Shown one piece after another: positions 54,773 to 64,000 of a stretch of 64,000 nucleotides of DNA. The stretch's first letter is position 1; each line of letters opens with the position of its first letter. The notes below the pieces were generated by a model that saw only the letters and a list, made by a program, of their open reading frames with translations, had not been told where the DNA came from and did no database searches. Source of the DNA: Meghimatium bilineatum (lineage: Eukaryota > Mollusca > Gastropoda > Stylommatophora > Philomycidae); contig CM067315.1 of assembly GCA_034231615.1 (NCBI GenBank), forward strand, positions 37,549,129 through 37,613,128. Direction: 5' to 3'. Both the position numbers and the translations under genes were made by a program.

Positions 54773-56133
54773 ATCGGAAGAAAACTAACCATCATGCCTA
54801 ATAGTTGTTGCTGCTTAGTACATAAGAGTTACCTTCATCCCCGAAGGCAGGTTAATGCCACGTTACCCACCTTCAAATATCATTAATTAAACATTTAATA
54901 CGTTTCTTGTTTAAACTATGACATAAATACTCTCTTCACTATATTGTTTTATTTGTTGTAACAATCTAGAGTTTTGTGAGTTTTATCCAGTCATCGTAGA
55001 ATCGTCATGTGCTAAAAATGATCGTTTCTGGAGCAACCAGACTTTAATATCAATAACATTTTTATAGAATTTTGTTTCAATTTTCAAACTATGCTACAGA
55101 TAAAAAAAACACACAAAAACAATAACTTTATATGGTCGTATTAATATCTTCAACGTCTATCTCTGTAACAGCAAGACATTGTGTCCATGTTTGAACAATA
55201 AGGACAAGAAAAATCAATTGCAAGCATTGGCATTCACGAAATGTTTAATGAAACACAAACATCCCGGTCTCATGTTCACTTAAGTTCTTAGATTTCTCTC
55301 ATGAGTTGAGTCGCAGACACTATTTACGCTGTATTTCTTAGAACCAACTTTCGTACACATTGGATCCTAAAATGAACGACTTACGAAGAACACACAATTG
55401 ACACAATATAGGCTACAATGTGAGGTTGAGTTTTATTCACGTTTAGTATAAATGGTGGAGTCGAATTAGAATTCTAGTCATTGTAGAACTAACAATCCAT
55501 CACAGTGGTGGAATGCAAGGTGCTTTACAAGGATCAGTGACCAGGTTTCTACTGAACAAAAAGCTAACATAATTAAACGGAACGAAATTCAGATAAAAAC
55601 TCATATACCGACACAGCCAAAGTTCTACGCGTTTGGCGATGAGAGCCCCCGACCACTCGATATGCGAACTACACACTGAGTGAGGGATGGATGACCTGTG
55701 CGTTGCACGCAAATCGCTAGAGCGGTATCCTTATTTACAACTTTTTAAATCTCCGAGTCACGGAAGCTCAGTATATTAAAATATGAAATTTTAAAAGTTC
55801 GACTGTCGTCGCGAGATTTGGTCAGTGACCCCTGTATTGAACCGAATGCAACACAAGTACTGAAATGGTTAGGGGAAATGAGAAAGAAAGATATTTAAAA
55901 TTTAAGAAGAAAAAAATACTGCTCAGAACTTATGAAGTATAAACTAAACGAAACAAATAGAGTAATCTTCAATTCCATGGAAGCGTACTTGAAAGCCTTG
56001 TGTTGGACTCTATAGGAAAAAACATAGGCACAAGATGTGGGAAATGAATGCTGAAACATAAACGGAGGCAAAATAACTTAAACTAGTAGTACAATTCAAT
56101 CAGAAATACTCTAAAATTTATGAACAGAAAATT
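54773..56133. other. Unassigned stretch with a possible LINE relic
   Basis: At about 55960-56110 a plus frame includes FHGSVLESLVLDSIGKNI and a later MNRKLNQHTL, which faintly resembles the F-x-YLGS-x-x-x-x-x-G part of LINE thumbs. Not strong enough to call. The rest holds nothing supported. Confidence 0.3.
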
Positions 56134-56226
56134 AAATCAACATACCCTACAAATAATCAACAATAAAATCAACATACCCTACAAATAATCAACAATAAAA
56201 TCAACATACCCTACAAATAATCAAAA
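56134..56226. repeat. 32-bp minisatellite, about 3 copies
   Basis: Unit AAAATCAACATACCCTACAA, ATAATCAACAAT. Confidence 0.95.
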
Positions 56227-56641
56227 AACCTTTAAATTCACTAAATCTACAAAAGTCGTGGAAATAATATTAGACATAACAAAATAAGATGGCACAAACA
56301 CATAAATCACAGGAAAAACGAAAGTATAAAACGGTTAACACATGTTAAGATAGATAATATGAAACACATGGGGAACATCAGTTGAAATAACTTTCAAATA
56401 TTTTTTTAAATAAATCTTGTGTATGGAGAAGCGGGGGGGGGGGGTGTAATTCAATACTAAGCTTTGTTTCACCATATCTGCAGATTGCAGAGCAAAATCG
56501 CTAGAAGCGTTGGGCAGTAGCACTTGCTATCTTAACCCAACTCAAACACTTTGTAGAAAAGAAATGAACATTTTATTAAAATACATAAGCATTCAATTCA
56601 CTATTTCATCAAGTCTTCACAATAGATATTAATAACAAATT
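56227..56641. other. Unassigned stretch with polyG tract
   Basis: A run of G lies at about 56434-56444. No gene supported. Confidence 0.5.
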
Positions 56642-56990
56642 GAAGCTAATCTATCAATCAATTGCCATGCCGAGTGGCGTAGGCGATCATGTTTCTCCAC
56701 CACTCTCTGTCTCTTGTGTTGTCAATAAGCTCGGTTGGTGAGCTCCTACCATGCCACAATTCTAGTCCATCTAGTAACTATTCTCTGTCGTCCTCTATCT
56801 CTTCTCCCCTTGATATTTCCAGTGTTTATTAAGTGTTCAAGCTGTGTTCTTCTCAGCACATACCCTAGAAACCGTGACTGTCTGCCCCTAATGTTTGATA
56901 TTGTTGATCTATTTACGCCAGCATCAATGAGAACCTCTGCATTAGTTTTCTTAGCTGTCCATAATATCTAATTTTCCTAAGTCTGCCAGT
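56642..56990 (-). mobile_element. LINE L-B 3' end, minus copy
   Basis: Minus translation: LELWHGRSSPTELIDNTRDR, EWWRNMIAYATRHGN, then tail TTGATTGAT; upstream, after frameshifts, DISRGEEIEDDRE. Closely matches L-B at 17380. 5' truncated. Confidence 0.87.
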
Positions 56991-57139
56991 GTCCGAATGT
57001 TCGAGGTTGGAATTTTAATTGACTCACATTTGATGGACTTTCCTAATGGAACCGGCATATTAACTAAGTCGTGTCGAAACATGAAGCTAATAAATAATTT
57101 TAAGAAACCCACAAGATAGAGATACAAATATGAATCGAA

Positions 57140-57390
57140 CAACACCGTAAAAAACGGCAACACTATTTACTTTTCATGCACGTCGTAAGAGGGTACTAAG
57201 GAGGTTAGTGGGTGGGATTGGCTGTCCCATCCCATCAAAGTCAGTCAAAAGCATGCTGATGTCAGATGTACCAGACCGAAAGGCGCAGATATCAAAGCAC
57301 AGCTGTAAAGCACAACGCAGTCCGTTCCCCGGACTACATCCTGGTATGTTGCAGGAGTTTGAGAACGAACGCAGAAAAAGTAGAAGAATA
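57140..57390 (+). mobile_element. Element F, copy 2
   Basis: Aligned with 37389-37668: ACGGCAACACTATTTACTTT, GCACGTCGTAAGAGGGTACT, TTGGCTGTCCCATCCCATC, GACCGAAAGGCGCAGATATC, CCGGACTACATCCTG, GAGTTTGAGAACGAACGCAG and an AAAGTAGAAGAA tail. No secure target-site duplication found. Confidence 0.87.
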
Positions 57391-58239
57391 TTAAACAGCA
57401 GGAAACATAATTGTTCAACTACTCAGAAACAAAACATATGGGCCAGTCTCATCATTATGGGTATTGTCTAAATCACTGGTTCCAGTTTTGAAATTGTACG
57501 AAAATATGAAAACAAACTGACCCACACACAAATTATCTTAAATGGTATTCATTGATGGTTCAGGAACTAACGACGGAAGATTGGGGCAGGTGTTATAATA
57601 AAATGTCATATTAAAAATCCATTTTTCCTTTATATTTTTAGGAAATTTTCATATTGTGTTCATTGTTTGATCGTCCATATTGGATATCGCAAATTAATAG
57701 TAGCACAGTGGAACCCTATCAGCGCATAGGCGAATTGGAGTTCTATAATGCTATAATATATTGAACCAATTTCGTTTTACGGATGAACTGTAAATAAAAA
57801 ATATGAACTGAAGGCTAACGAGCTTAGTCTTAGAAATTTATAGAAGCCTTTAGTATATTTGAGAAGAAGGATGAAGGTAACAAAATTAATGTAGACGTTC
57901 TCTGAGATTCTGAAGTAAAAATACAAATTATAACAACAATTAGAGGCGCACATTTATCATCCTCCCTTAATAGTAGAGATTTTTTCAATATCTTTTAGCT
58001 GTTATAATCATTATTTATACAATCATTTTGCAACGACGCCTTATTATGTTTTCAATAAACTGGGTAAATGAGTTTAATTAGATATACAATCCTAAAGAGT
58101 TAAGAGATAGAGGGGCTTTAGAAATGATTAAAATATCCTCCCTCATAGGTAAATACAAGATGATGGCGTTGATTAGTATAAAATAAATAATATTGCTGGT
58201 AAACTATTCCATCAGGGAAAGTTGTATTTAATTGTCAAA
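57391..58239. other. Mostly unassigned; possible L-B relic
   Basis: At about 57830-57960 the blocks AGAAGAAGGATGAAGGTAAC and AATGTAGACGTTCTC recall the L-B segment RRMLRIPWTARKTNVDVL. Heavily decayed. Confidence 0.4.
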
Positions 58240-58565
58240 AGAGAAAAAAGAATGATGAAAATTCCATGGACAGAAAAGAAACTAATGTAGAATTCCTCAG
58301 AGATGCTAGAGTAAAAAAAGATAAATTATAACAACAGAAGAAGATAGTCAAGATATTTAGGACATGTGGTGAAGAAAAGTGAAACTTGAACATTTAGTAA
58401 CCTCCTGAGATATCAAGGGGAGAAGAGACAGAGAAAAACTTTTGCTGGGTTATCACTGTGGCATAAAAAGATGCCACCAATTGAACATATTTACAACACA
58501 AGAGACAGAGAGTTGTGAAGCAGCATGATCGCCTGCGCCATTCAGCATGGCACTTAATTGATTGA
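58240..58565 (+). mobile_element. LINE L-B 3' end, frameshifted
   Basis: Peptide pieces: NDENSMDRKETNVEFLRDAR, EISRGEETEKN, QHKRQRVVKQHDRLRHSAWH, with tail TTAATTGATTGA. The order matches L-B. At least three frameshifts. Confidence 0.82.
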
Positions 58566-59289
58566 AAATCGGAATAGCAAATCTTTTACACAATGTTCTC
58601 TCAAGTCCCTACCCCCCCCCCCTTCCCCACACTCCCGTACCCATCTTGAAGTCTTATGTACGGATCTCTAGGAACTAAATCTCATGCTAATGACTTTGTC
58701 TTAGAAAATGAAGCTACACTATTTGCCCAAACATAACAGTAGCCTGTAACCACACAAGACTACCACGTGATTATCTAAGATTTCATATTTTTCCCTCTAA
58801 AAACACTGATGCCTATGATATTCCTGTATAAACAGTCTCCTGCCAAATAGATTCCTCTTAGACCGTAATTTGCCTCAAAGTGTTTACCATGATAATTAAC
58901 TGAAAATTGCGTAAAGGTCGGTGTATCTTTTTTCTAACTAAAACTACGCTACTTGTATTTCCACAGGAATATTCTTTGTCCATATTAAGTTATGAATATA
59001 AACCAAAAGGTACTGTTATGCAATTTTTTTTAATGTGAATAATTCAGATCAATTCTCTGAAGCCCACGTTAAAAAAATTAATTGTGAAATTAGACTTCTA
59101 AAAAGCTAATATTTAATGTGATGTTTTCCTATTCGAGGTTTTAGCTGTCACCGGAAAAACCTCCATTTAACTACGAGCACATTGAGTTCTCACTGTCGGA
59201 TTGCTAATCCTGTCGCATTGTTGTATCGGGAAAACCTCACCTGGCTACTCTGGGTTCTCTAATTAACACATACATTAATGAGTCAACTT
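58566..59289. other. Unassigned stretch
   Basis: A polyC run is at about 58609-58621. GGAAAAACCTCCATTTAACT and GGGAAAACCTCACCTGGCTA (59153, 59228) form a two-copy diverged repeat. No gene supported. Confidence 0.4.
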
Positions 59290-59790
59290 ATTCCAGGGAA
59301 AATGACACCAATCTTCAGAAACAAAAGTGTAGAAGTAAACACCAAAATAAAACTATTAAAAACGATTATTATGCCAACGCTGTGCTACCAAAGCCAAACA
59401 TGGACAACGACAGCACAAGACAAACGTAAACTAGTGACAGCTGAAATGGCATGCTAACGCAGTATCCTAGGAATATCGCTAAGAGACAGAGTGAGCAATG
59501 AAGACATTAGGCAAAGAACCGGCACCGATCCAATCTTAGAATACATTAAAAGACAACAGATAAAATGGTTTGCACACATCAACAGACTACCATCAGACAG
59601 CATACCACAGCAACCTATGCTACACAGATACACTGAAAGCCGACCTGGAGACCGACCACGAAAACGATGGACCACTGAAATAAAAGAGACGACAAATTCA
59701 ACAATATACTCAACACACACGAGGATCATCGCCAGAAAACTCTTCTACCCCTGACACTGAAAGTCAACAAAGGGTTTAGCGAATAGATAG
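59290..59790 (+). mobile_element. LINE L-D C-terminal portion, best preserved
   Basis: Nearly continuous translation: LLKTIIMPTLCYQSQTWTTT, RKLVTAEMAC (one stop), SILGISLRDRVSNEDIRQRT, GTDPILEYIKRQQIKWFAHI, RLPSDSIPQQPMLHRYTESR, PGDRPRKRWTTEIKETTNST, IARKLFYP then TGA, and an ATAGATAGATAA tail. It serves as the unexpanded reference for the two L-D copies that carry minisatellites. 5' truncated. Confidence 0.92.
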
Positions 59791-60149
59791 ATAAAGCTAA
59801 TATATGGCAACCCTGTCACTAACCAACTCAGTAGATACTAGAAAACATGAGTTGTTCCCAACATGTCCCTCACAGTACATTATTATTGATATTCTTATTT
59901 TCTTGTAGGTTCAGCATTGATTATTAAATATGATATTATCGATGTGTCAATGAAGCGGCGCTCAATTCACTTCTCAAGCTCATCTCAAGCAGTAATAATA
60001 AGTGAGACAGCTGAACAACTGTATAACAATAACGATAATACAACAAAGTCGATCAGTTACAATGAACGCACGGACTAGAAGATAATATGATTGTCTCTCA
60101 TTTTATTACGCGTTACTATGACAATACTCGTGTATACGTACATCATTGA
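59791..60149. other. Unassigned stretch
   Basis: Nothing supported. Confidence 0.5.
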
Positions 60150-60620
60150 TAAGTTGAATATCTCTACAGTGGAATGTCTGCCGTCTAATGTTTATGTGAT
60201 AGTGTGAATATTTTAAGTTCAATATCTCTACAGTGGAATGTCTGCCGTCTAATGTTTATGTGATAGTGTGAATATTTTAAGTTGAATATTTCTACAGTGG
60301 AATGTCTGCCGTCTAATGTTTATGTGATAGTGTGAATATTTTAAGTTGAATATCTCTACAGTGGAATGTCTGCCGTCTAATGTTTATGTGATAGTGTGAA
60401 TATTTTAAGTTGAATATCTCTACAGTGGAATGTCTGCCGTCTAATGTTTATGTGATAGTGTGAATATTTAAAGTTGAATATCTCTACAGTGGAATGTCTG
60501 CCGTCTAATGTTTATGTGATAGTGTGAATATTTAAAGTTGAAAATCTCTACAGTGGAATGTCTGCCGTCTAATGTTTATGTGATAGTGTGAATATTTTAA
60601 GTTGCAAATCTCTACAGTTG
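60150..60620. repeat. 64-bp minisatellite, about 7-8 copies
   Basis: Unit AAGTTGAATATCTCTACAGT, GGAATGTCTGCCGTCTAATG, TTTATGTGATAGTGTGAATA, TTTT. Very uniform. The last unit is split by an element F insertion; it resumes at 60793. Confidence 0.96.
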
Positions 60621-60631
60621 AATGTCTGTCG
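60621..60631. repeat. Target-site duplication of element F copy 3, left
   Basis: AATGTCTGTCG; the right copy at 60793-60803 is AATGTCTATCG (one difference). Confidence 0.8.
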
Positions 60632-60792
60632 CCTCCGCCGAAGACGGATATGTCAGGCCATTGGCGCAAATAAAACGGCGACACAACGCATTTCCATTCT
60701 CTGGACTACATCCTGCTGGAAATATAGTTGGACTATTGTCCTGTTACAAGAGATATCCAGCGGGAGATTGAGAATGAACGCTGACGAAGAAG
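60632..60792 (+). mobile_element. Element F, copy 3, inside a minisatellite
   Basis: 5'-truncated copy starting in CCTCCGCCGAAGACGGATAT, with GTCAGGCCATTGGCGCAAAT, CTCTGGACTACATCCTG, GAGATTGAGAATGAACGC and a GACGAAGAAG tail. It interrupts the 64-bp array: unit sequence GTCTAATGTTTATGTGATA continues after it. Confidence 0.85.
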
Positions 60793-60803
60793 AATGTCTA
60801 TCG

Positions 60804-61519
60804 TCTAATGTTTATGTGATATTGCAATTATTTTTAAATTTTTTTACTGTTTTCCCTGTTTATTCAGTCTCACTTGTATTTACTTCAAAAGACCTTAAGG
60901 GTGAAACTGTCGTGTATATTATTTGTATTTTTTTTCATTCCCATACACTATAGTCTTGTACGTACACTGTAAGCCTGATCGACCTTGGTTAATTACTTTG
61001 TTAAGCAAGGGGTGTTTATGGTATCGGAGTGGGGGTAGTACCTTTAATGTTGAGAGTATCATACTTCTATAGAGTAGTTTTCACATCCTTGGTCCCAACC
61101 TGACGCTCAGCTCTCAAATGTGGCCCCAAGTAGTTGCCAACTTGTGACAGCGGCCATACCACAGTAACGGCTTTAACAGGCCGGCCGAGTCAGGTGAGGG
61201 TCATCGAGGTTTTCCGACCCTGAGGTAAACACAAGTCATGTCTGTCCAAGCATACGAAACCTGTATATGGTGAAAAGCGAGAATGAAACGTCTGATGTTC
61301 AACGGGCTGGAAGGCACTTCCCAGCACAGCGAGGTGGAACACAAAGGGCTTTATGAGACTCGTAGAACACTTTGGTCATTCACTGCATCCAAGTACATCT
61401 CCAGTCGTCTTAATGTAGTTTTCCACAACACAATTTTGGATCAGGAAGAGAGTGTGATGGTCGACGAATGACGTACATCTTCCACACTTTAAACAACAAC
61501 ATTCAGCGCTGACGTCATT
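60804..61519. other. Unassigned stretch
   Basis: After the last partial 64-bp unit (to about 60830) nothing is supported. The 61130-61500 part has higher GC and a 62-codon open frame (61283-61471) of unknown nature. Confidence 0.4.
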
Positions 61520-61960
61520 CATCGTCAACGTTATAACGAGTTCTGAGGCGATGGGAAAGTGTCACACCAGAAATTGTGGAATTAAGAGAAAAATTTGACA
61601 TACCATCAACAAATCAAGAAGTATGGACTGTAATCGGACACATGTCACGGAAAAAAGGTCTTGGTATGGATAACATTCCATCAGACATCTACAAAATAGG
61701 AGATACGGTCATTGTCCAAAAACTTACCAAGATTTGTGTTAAGTGCTGGAACTCAGGAACCCTGACTCAAAACCTGAATGAGGACTCAATTTTTACTTAT
61801 TTAAACCTATATAAAGGCAAGGGAAATAGACAGTCATGTGAGAAGCAAGAGGGTTATCTTTGCTATCCATAGCTGGAAAAATATTAGCTCGTGTAATGCT
61901 AAGCTATGACCTACCTCTAGTAAAGGCCTGTGTACAAGAAGTAAACAAGACCTGGCATGC
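61520..61960 (+). mobile_element. LINE RT N-terminal relic
   Basis: Translation: RRWESVTPEIVELREKFDIP, GHMSRKKGLGMDNIPSDIYK, LTKICVKCWNSGTLTQNLNE, then after a frameshift at about 61845 GLSLLSIAGKILARVMLSYD. This is the start of a LINE reverse transcriptase: KKAxGxDxIPAEIYK, CWxxGxLPQDLxD, YKxKGxxxxCxNYRGISLLS. It ends before the catalytic palm. The only fragment in the window from this part of RT. Confidence 0.9.
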
Positions 61961-62039
61961 TGATTTTTTTTATTATTTCCGATAATTTCGGATATTATTT
62001 TTTTAAATTTTTTTTTTAATTTGACTCCAAGTATATAAA
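61961..62039. other. T-rich segment
   Basis: Poly-T-rich run leading into the TCTA microsatellite. Confidence 0.6.
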
Positions 62040-62217
<178 letters not shown>

Positions 62218-62478
62218 ATGACGTTGTGGTCATTGTTTGTCTTACGGCGTCAGAGGTAGATGAGTTCTCTGTGTCATCGGCATGTTCGCAGATGAGTGTC
62301 TTGACCTCAGCAGCCAATTTCACAGGACTGTGTTCTCTCTACTCTCTATTGAGTGTAATGACAGTTTTGACTGCCTCTTGTAAGACAGTAGGAATAGGTA
62401 TCCATTTCTCGCCAGGAGTTATGCCTTCATGTGCGCAAATCTTTTTAAAATTATCCTCACCACAACCAATCCACGATT
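62218..62478 (-). pseudogene. Unrecognised coding-like relic
   Basis: On the minus strand about 87 codons read with one TAG (near 62339): IGCGEDNFKKICAHEGITPG, EKWIPIPTVLQEAVKTVITL, then EHSPVKLAAEVKTLICEHAD, DTENSSTSDAVRQTMTTTSL. Composition is balanced, with mixed charged and aliphatic residues, unlike the repeat-derived frames. No family recognised. It is followed by the (GATA)n run, so it may be the 3' end of a retroelement, or a host exon relic. Confidence 0.4.
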
Positions 62479-62700
62479 TGTCTTTCTTGAGCCTCATTTA
62501 ACTCTTTCAACACCTCTACATTAGTTTTTCTGGCAGTCCATGGTATTCTCATCATTCTTCTATAGAACATCATCTCTTTTGCCTCTAATTTCCCACTTTC
62601 CAGTTTATTTATTGTCCAAGACTCACATCCATATGTTAGTATAGGAGTTATATTGCACTGCAGAACTCTCTTTCTCACCTGTAATGACAAGGTCATATTA
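62470..62700 (-). mobile_element. LINE L-B middle segment, minus copy
   Basis: One open stretch: QVRKRVLQCNITPILTYGCE, SWTINKLESGKLEAKEMMFY, RRMMRIPWTARKTNVEVLKE, LNEAQERQIVD. The same block occurs at 24893-25080. Lacks both the RT core and the C-terminal end. Confidence 0.88.
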
Positions 62701-63194
62701 CAAAATCTATTTTTCCTACAAGAATATTACATTAGTTTCATTAAATTTTGTTATTGGAGATTTTTAATTAAAAAAAATATGCATCTCTTTATTATAATTT
62801 CTTGAATAAATTCTTCTATTTTCATATTAAAACTGGTAGTTTTCTCTCTTTGAATTCACATTTTAATAGGTATTGTTCTGAAAAGGTGATGTAGAAATAA
62901 CAGCAACAATAGCAGAATAAATAAAAGCAAAACGGAAAATATAAATATAGACACAAAATGGTTTCAATATCACATTTCAATAACTCTCTAGTGTAACAAG
63001 TATTCGTGAGCGCAGCAAAAAAATAGCAGCACTATTATCTGTCATGGATGTAATAAGAGGAGACATGGAAGATTAGAGGAGATACAGCAGCAATAAAACA
63101 GTTTTCTTATGTATTGGAAATGTAAAATACGAATAATGTCAATTGTGAAACAGTTTTAAGAATAGGAATAGGTTTAACATCTTGTCCTCCGTGC
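62701..63194. other. Mostly unassigned, possible element F relic
   Basis: About 63005-63085: GAGCGCAGCAAAAAAATAGC, AGCACTATTATCTGTCATGG recalls the element F start (GGAGCAAAGAATAGCAACAC, TGTTTATCTTCCACGCATG). The rest is AT-rich with nothing supported. Confidence 0.4.
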
Positions 63195-63530
63195 AAAGAA
63201 CGCAAAATAAATGCATATGAACAGAAACGTACACCATCAATATTCATTCACAATAAACAACAACAAAATGTCAACAAGGTTGAATATCTCGTGTCAACCA
63301 TTAACATCACAAGAGATTGCTCAGCAGTGATCAGAGAGATGGTTTAGCAATGACATTACAAAAGACTTCACGGATGAAAAATCTATGACAAATAGTAAAC
63401 AGAAATATAAAGTTACAACTATTCAGTAGATTTAATTTCCAATTGTAACACATGCTTGTGTGACTGTGACATGAGCATTGACAACCACAGTTTATGGACA
63501 TGAAGTCGAAGTAAAATACTATAGATTGGT
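63195..63530 (+). mobile_element. LINE thumb relic (lineage L-J)
   Basis: Translation: TPSIFIHNKQQQNVNKVEYL, VSTINITRDCSAVIREMV, then with frameshifts LQKTSRMKNL and NIKLQLFSRF. This matches the post-catalytic RT pattern I-x-x-Q-x-x-x-x-V-x-x-F-x-YLGSxIN...GDCSAEI(R/K)xRI. Several stops. Confidence 0.65.
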
Positions 63531-63815
63531 CTATATTATATTTATAATATAGGTCGATCTTATATTATAGGTCGATCTTATATTATATTTGTAGATTGGT
63601 ATATATTATATTTACCGATTGGTCTATATTATAGGCTATTTATATATTGGTCTATATTATAGGCTATTTATATATTGGTCTATATTATATGCTATTTATA
63701 TATTGGTCTATATTATAGGCTATTTATATATTGGTCTATATTACAGACTATTTATATATTGGTCTATATTATAGGATATTTATATATTGGTCTATATTAT
63801 AGGCTATTTATAGAT
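63530..63815. repeat. 28-bp minisatellite with degenerate 5' part
   Basis: Unit TATTGGTCTATATTATAGGC, TATTTATA, about 6-7 good copies from about 63620; upstream AGGTCGATCTTATATTAT units are related but rearranged. Confidence 0.92.
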
Positions 63816-64000
63816 ATATCTATATTATGGACAAGAAAACTATCCAGAGCCTGTAAAAATCTCAACGTATGAGTAGAATGGTTTCTAAAACGATAACACT
63901 TGCCAGCTGGCATATTTTGGATATATAAAAAGACTTCATTTGAAATAAAGTGCTATACCAAGATAAGTGTCGCTGCAAGAGATCCAACAAGGACAACTAT
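63816..64000. other. Window end
   Basis: Nothing supported. Confidence 0.4.

Overview
This window looks like intergenic DNA from an animal nuclear genome. It is AT-rich, there is no dense or operon-like gene order, and no intact host gene could be recognised. Its content is two things: tandem repeats and decayed transposons. The transposon types present (several non-LTR retrotransposon or LINE lineages, tRNA-related SINE-like sequences, a MULE-type transposase relic, and a possible Helitron N-terminal relic) together with the very dense minisatellites suggest an invertebrate, and I think a mollusc (perhaps a gastropod) is most likely. That placement rests on family resemblance only and is low to moderate confidence.

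Tandem repeats: I count more than forty separate arrays with units of 2 to 64 bp. By hand tally they fill roughly a quarter to a third of the 64 kb. The largest are a 38-bp array (25585-27353), a 60-bp array with a 180-bp higher-order pattern (14311-16146), a 36-bp array with a duplicated six-unit block (33561-34671), and 42-, 33-, 54- and 19-bp arrays (5745-6556, 42247-42893, 32224-32803, 46079-46645). Where the unit length is a multiple of three and has no stop codon, long repetitive open frames of 100 to 416 codons appear, often in several frames at once. I treat these as non-coding.

Mobile elements: local labels are used for LINE lineages. L-A has four copies, all on the minus strand (6753, 21300, 36425, 47090). 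L-B is at 17380, 24612, 58240 on plus and 56642, 62470 on minus. L-C is at 2417 and 50910. L-D is at 8300, 30780, 37690, 39240, 59290 on plus and 19515, 52750 on minus. L-E is at 21670, L-G at 32806, L-J at 63195, and there is an RT fragment at 61520. Two LINE types carry RNase H: relics at 36830 and 53628, and a young-looking insertion at 43106-43781 with 12-bp target-site duplications. A short interspersed element ('element F', GAA-rich tail) occurs at 37389, 57140 and 60632 plus decayed copies; two copies have target-site duplications. There are two foldback elements (29513, 49813), tRNA-like SINE heads (12435, 44030, 51950), and a 1.5-kb element with long inverted arms around a frameshifted MULE transposase segment (44386-45880).

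How the parts relate: the main result is that several minisatellites lie inside LINE coding sequence and their units are pieces of that sequence. The clearest case is two L-D copies (8300-9090 and 37690-38700). Each has a different single segment of the same LINE 3' end expanded into an array, while the other segment remains single-copy. The 54-bp array before L-G, the 36-bp array in the minus-strand RNase H LINE, and a 50-bp duplication in the plus-strand one are further candidates. This makes the window a good place to study how minisatellites arise from retrotransposon 3' ends.
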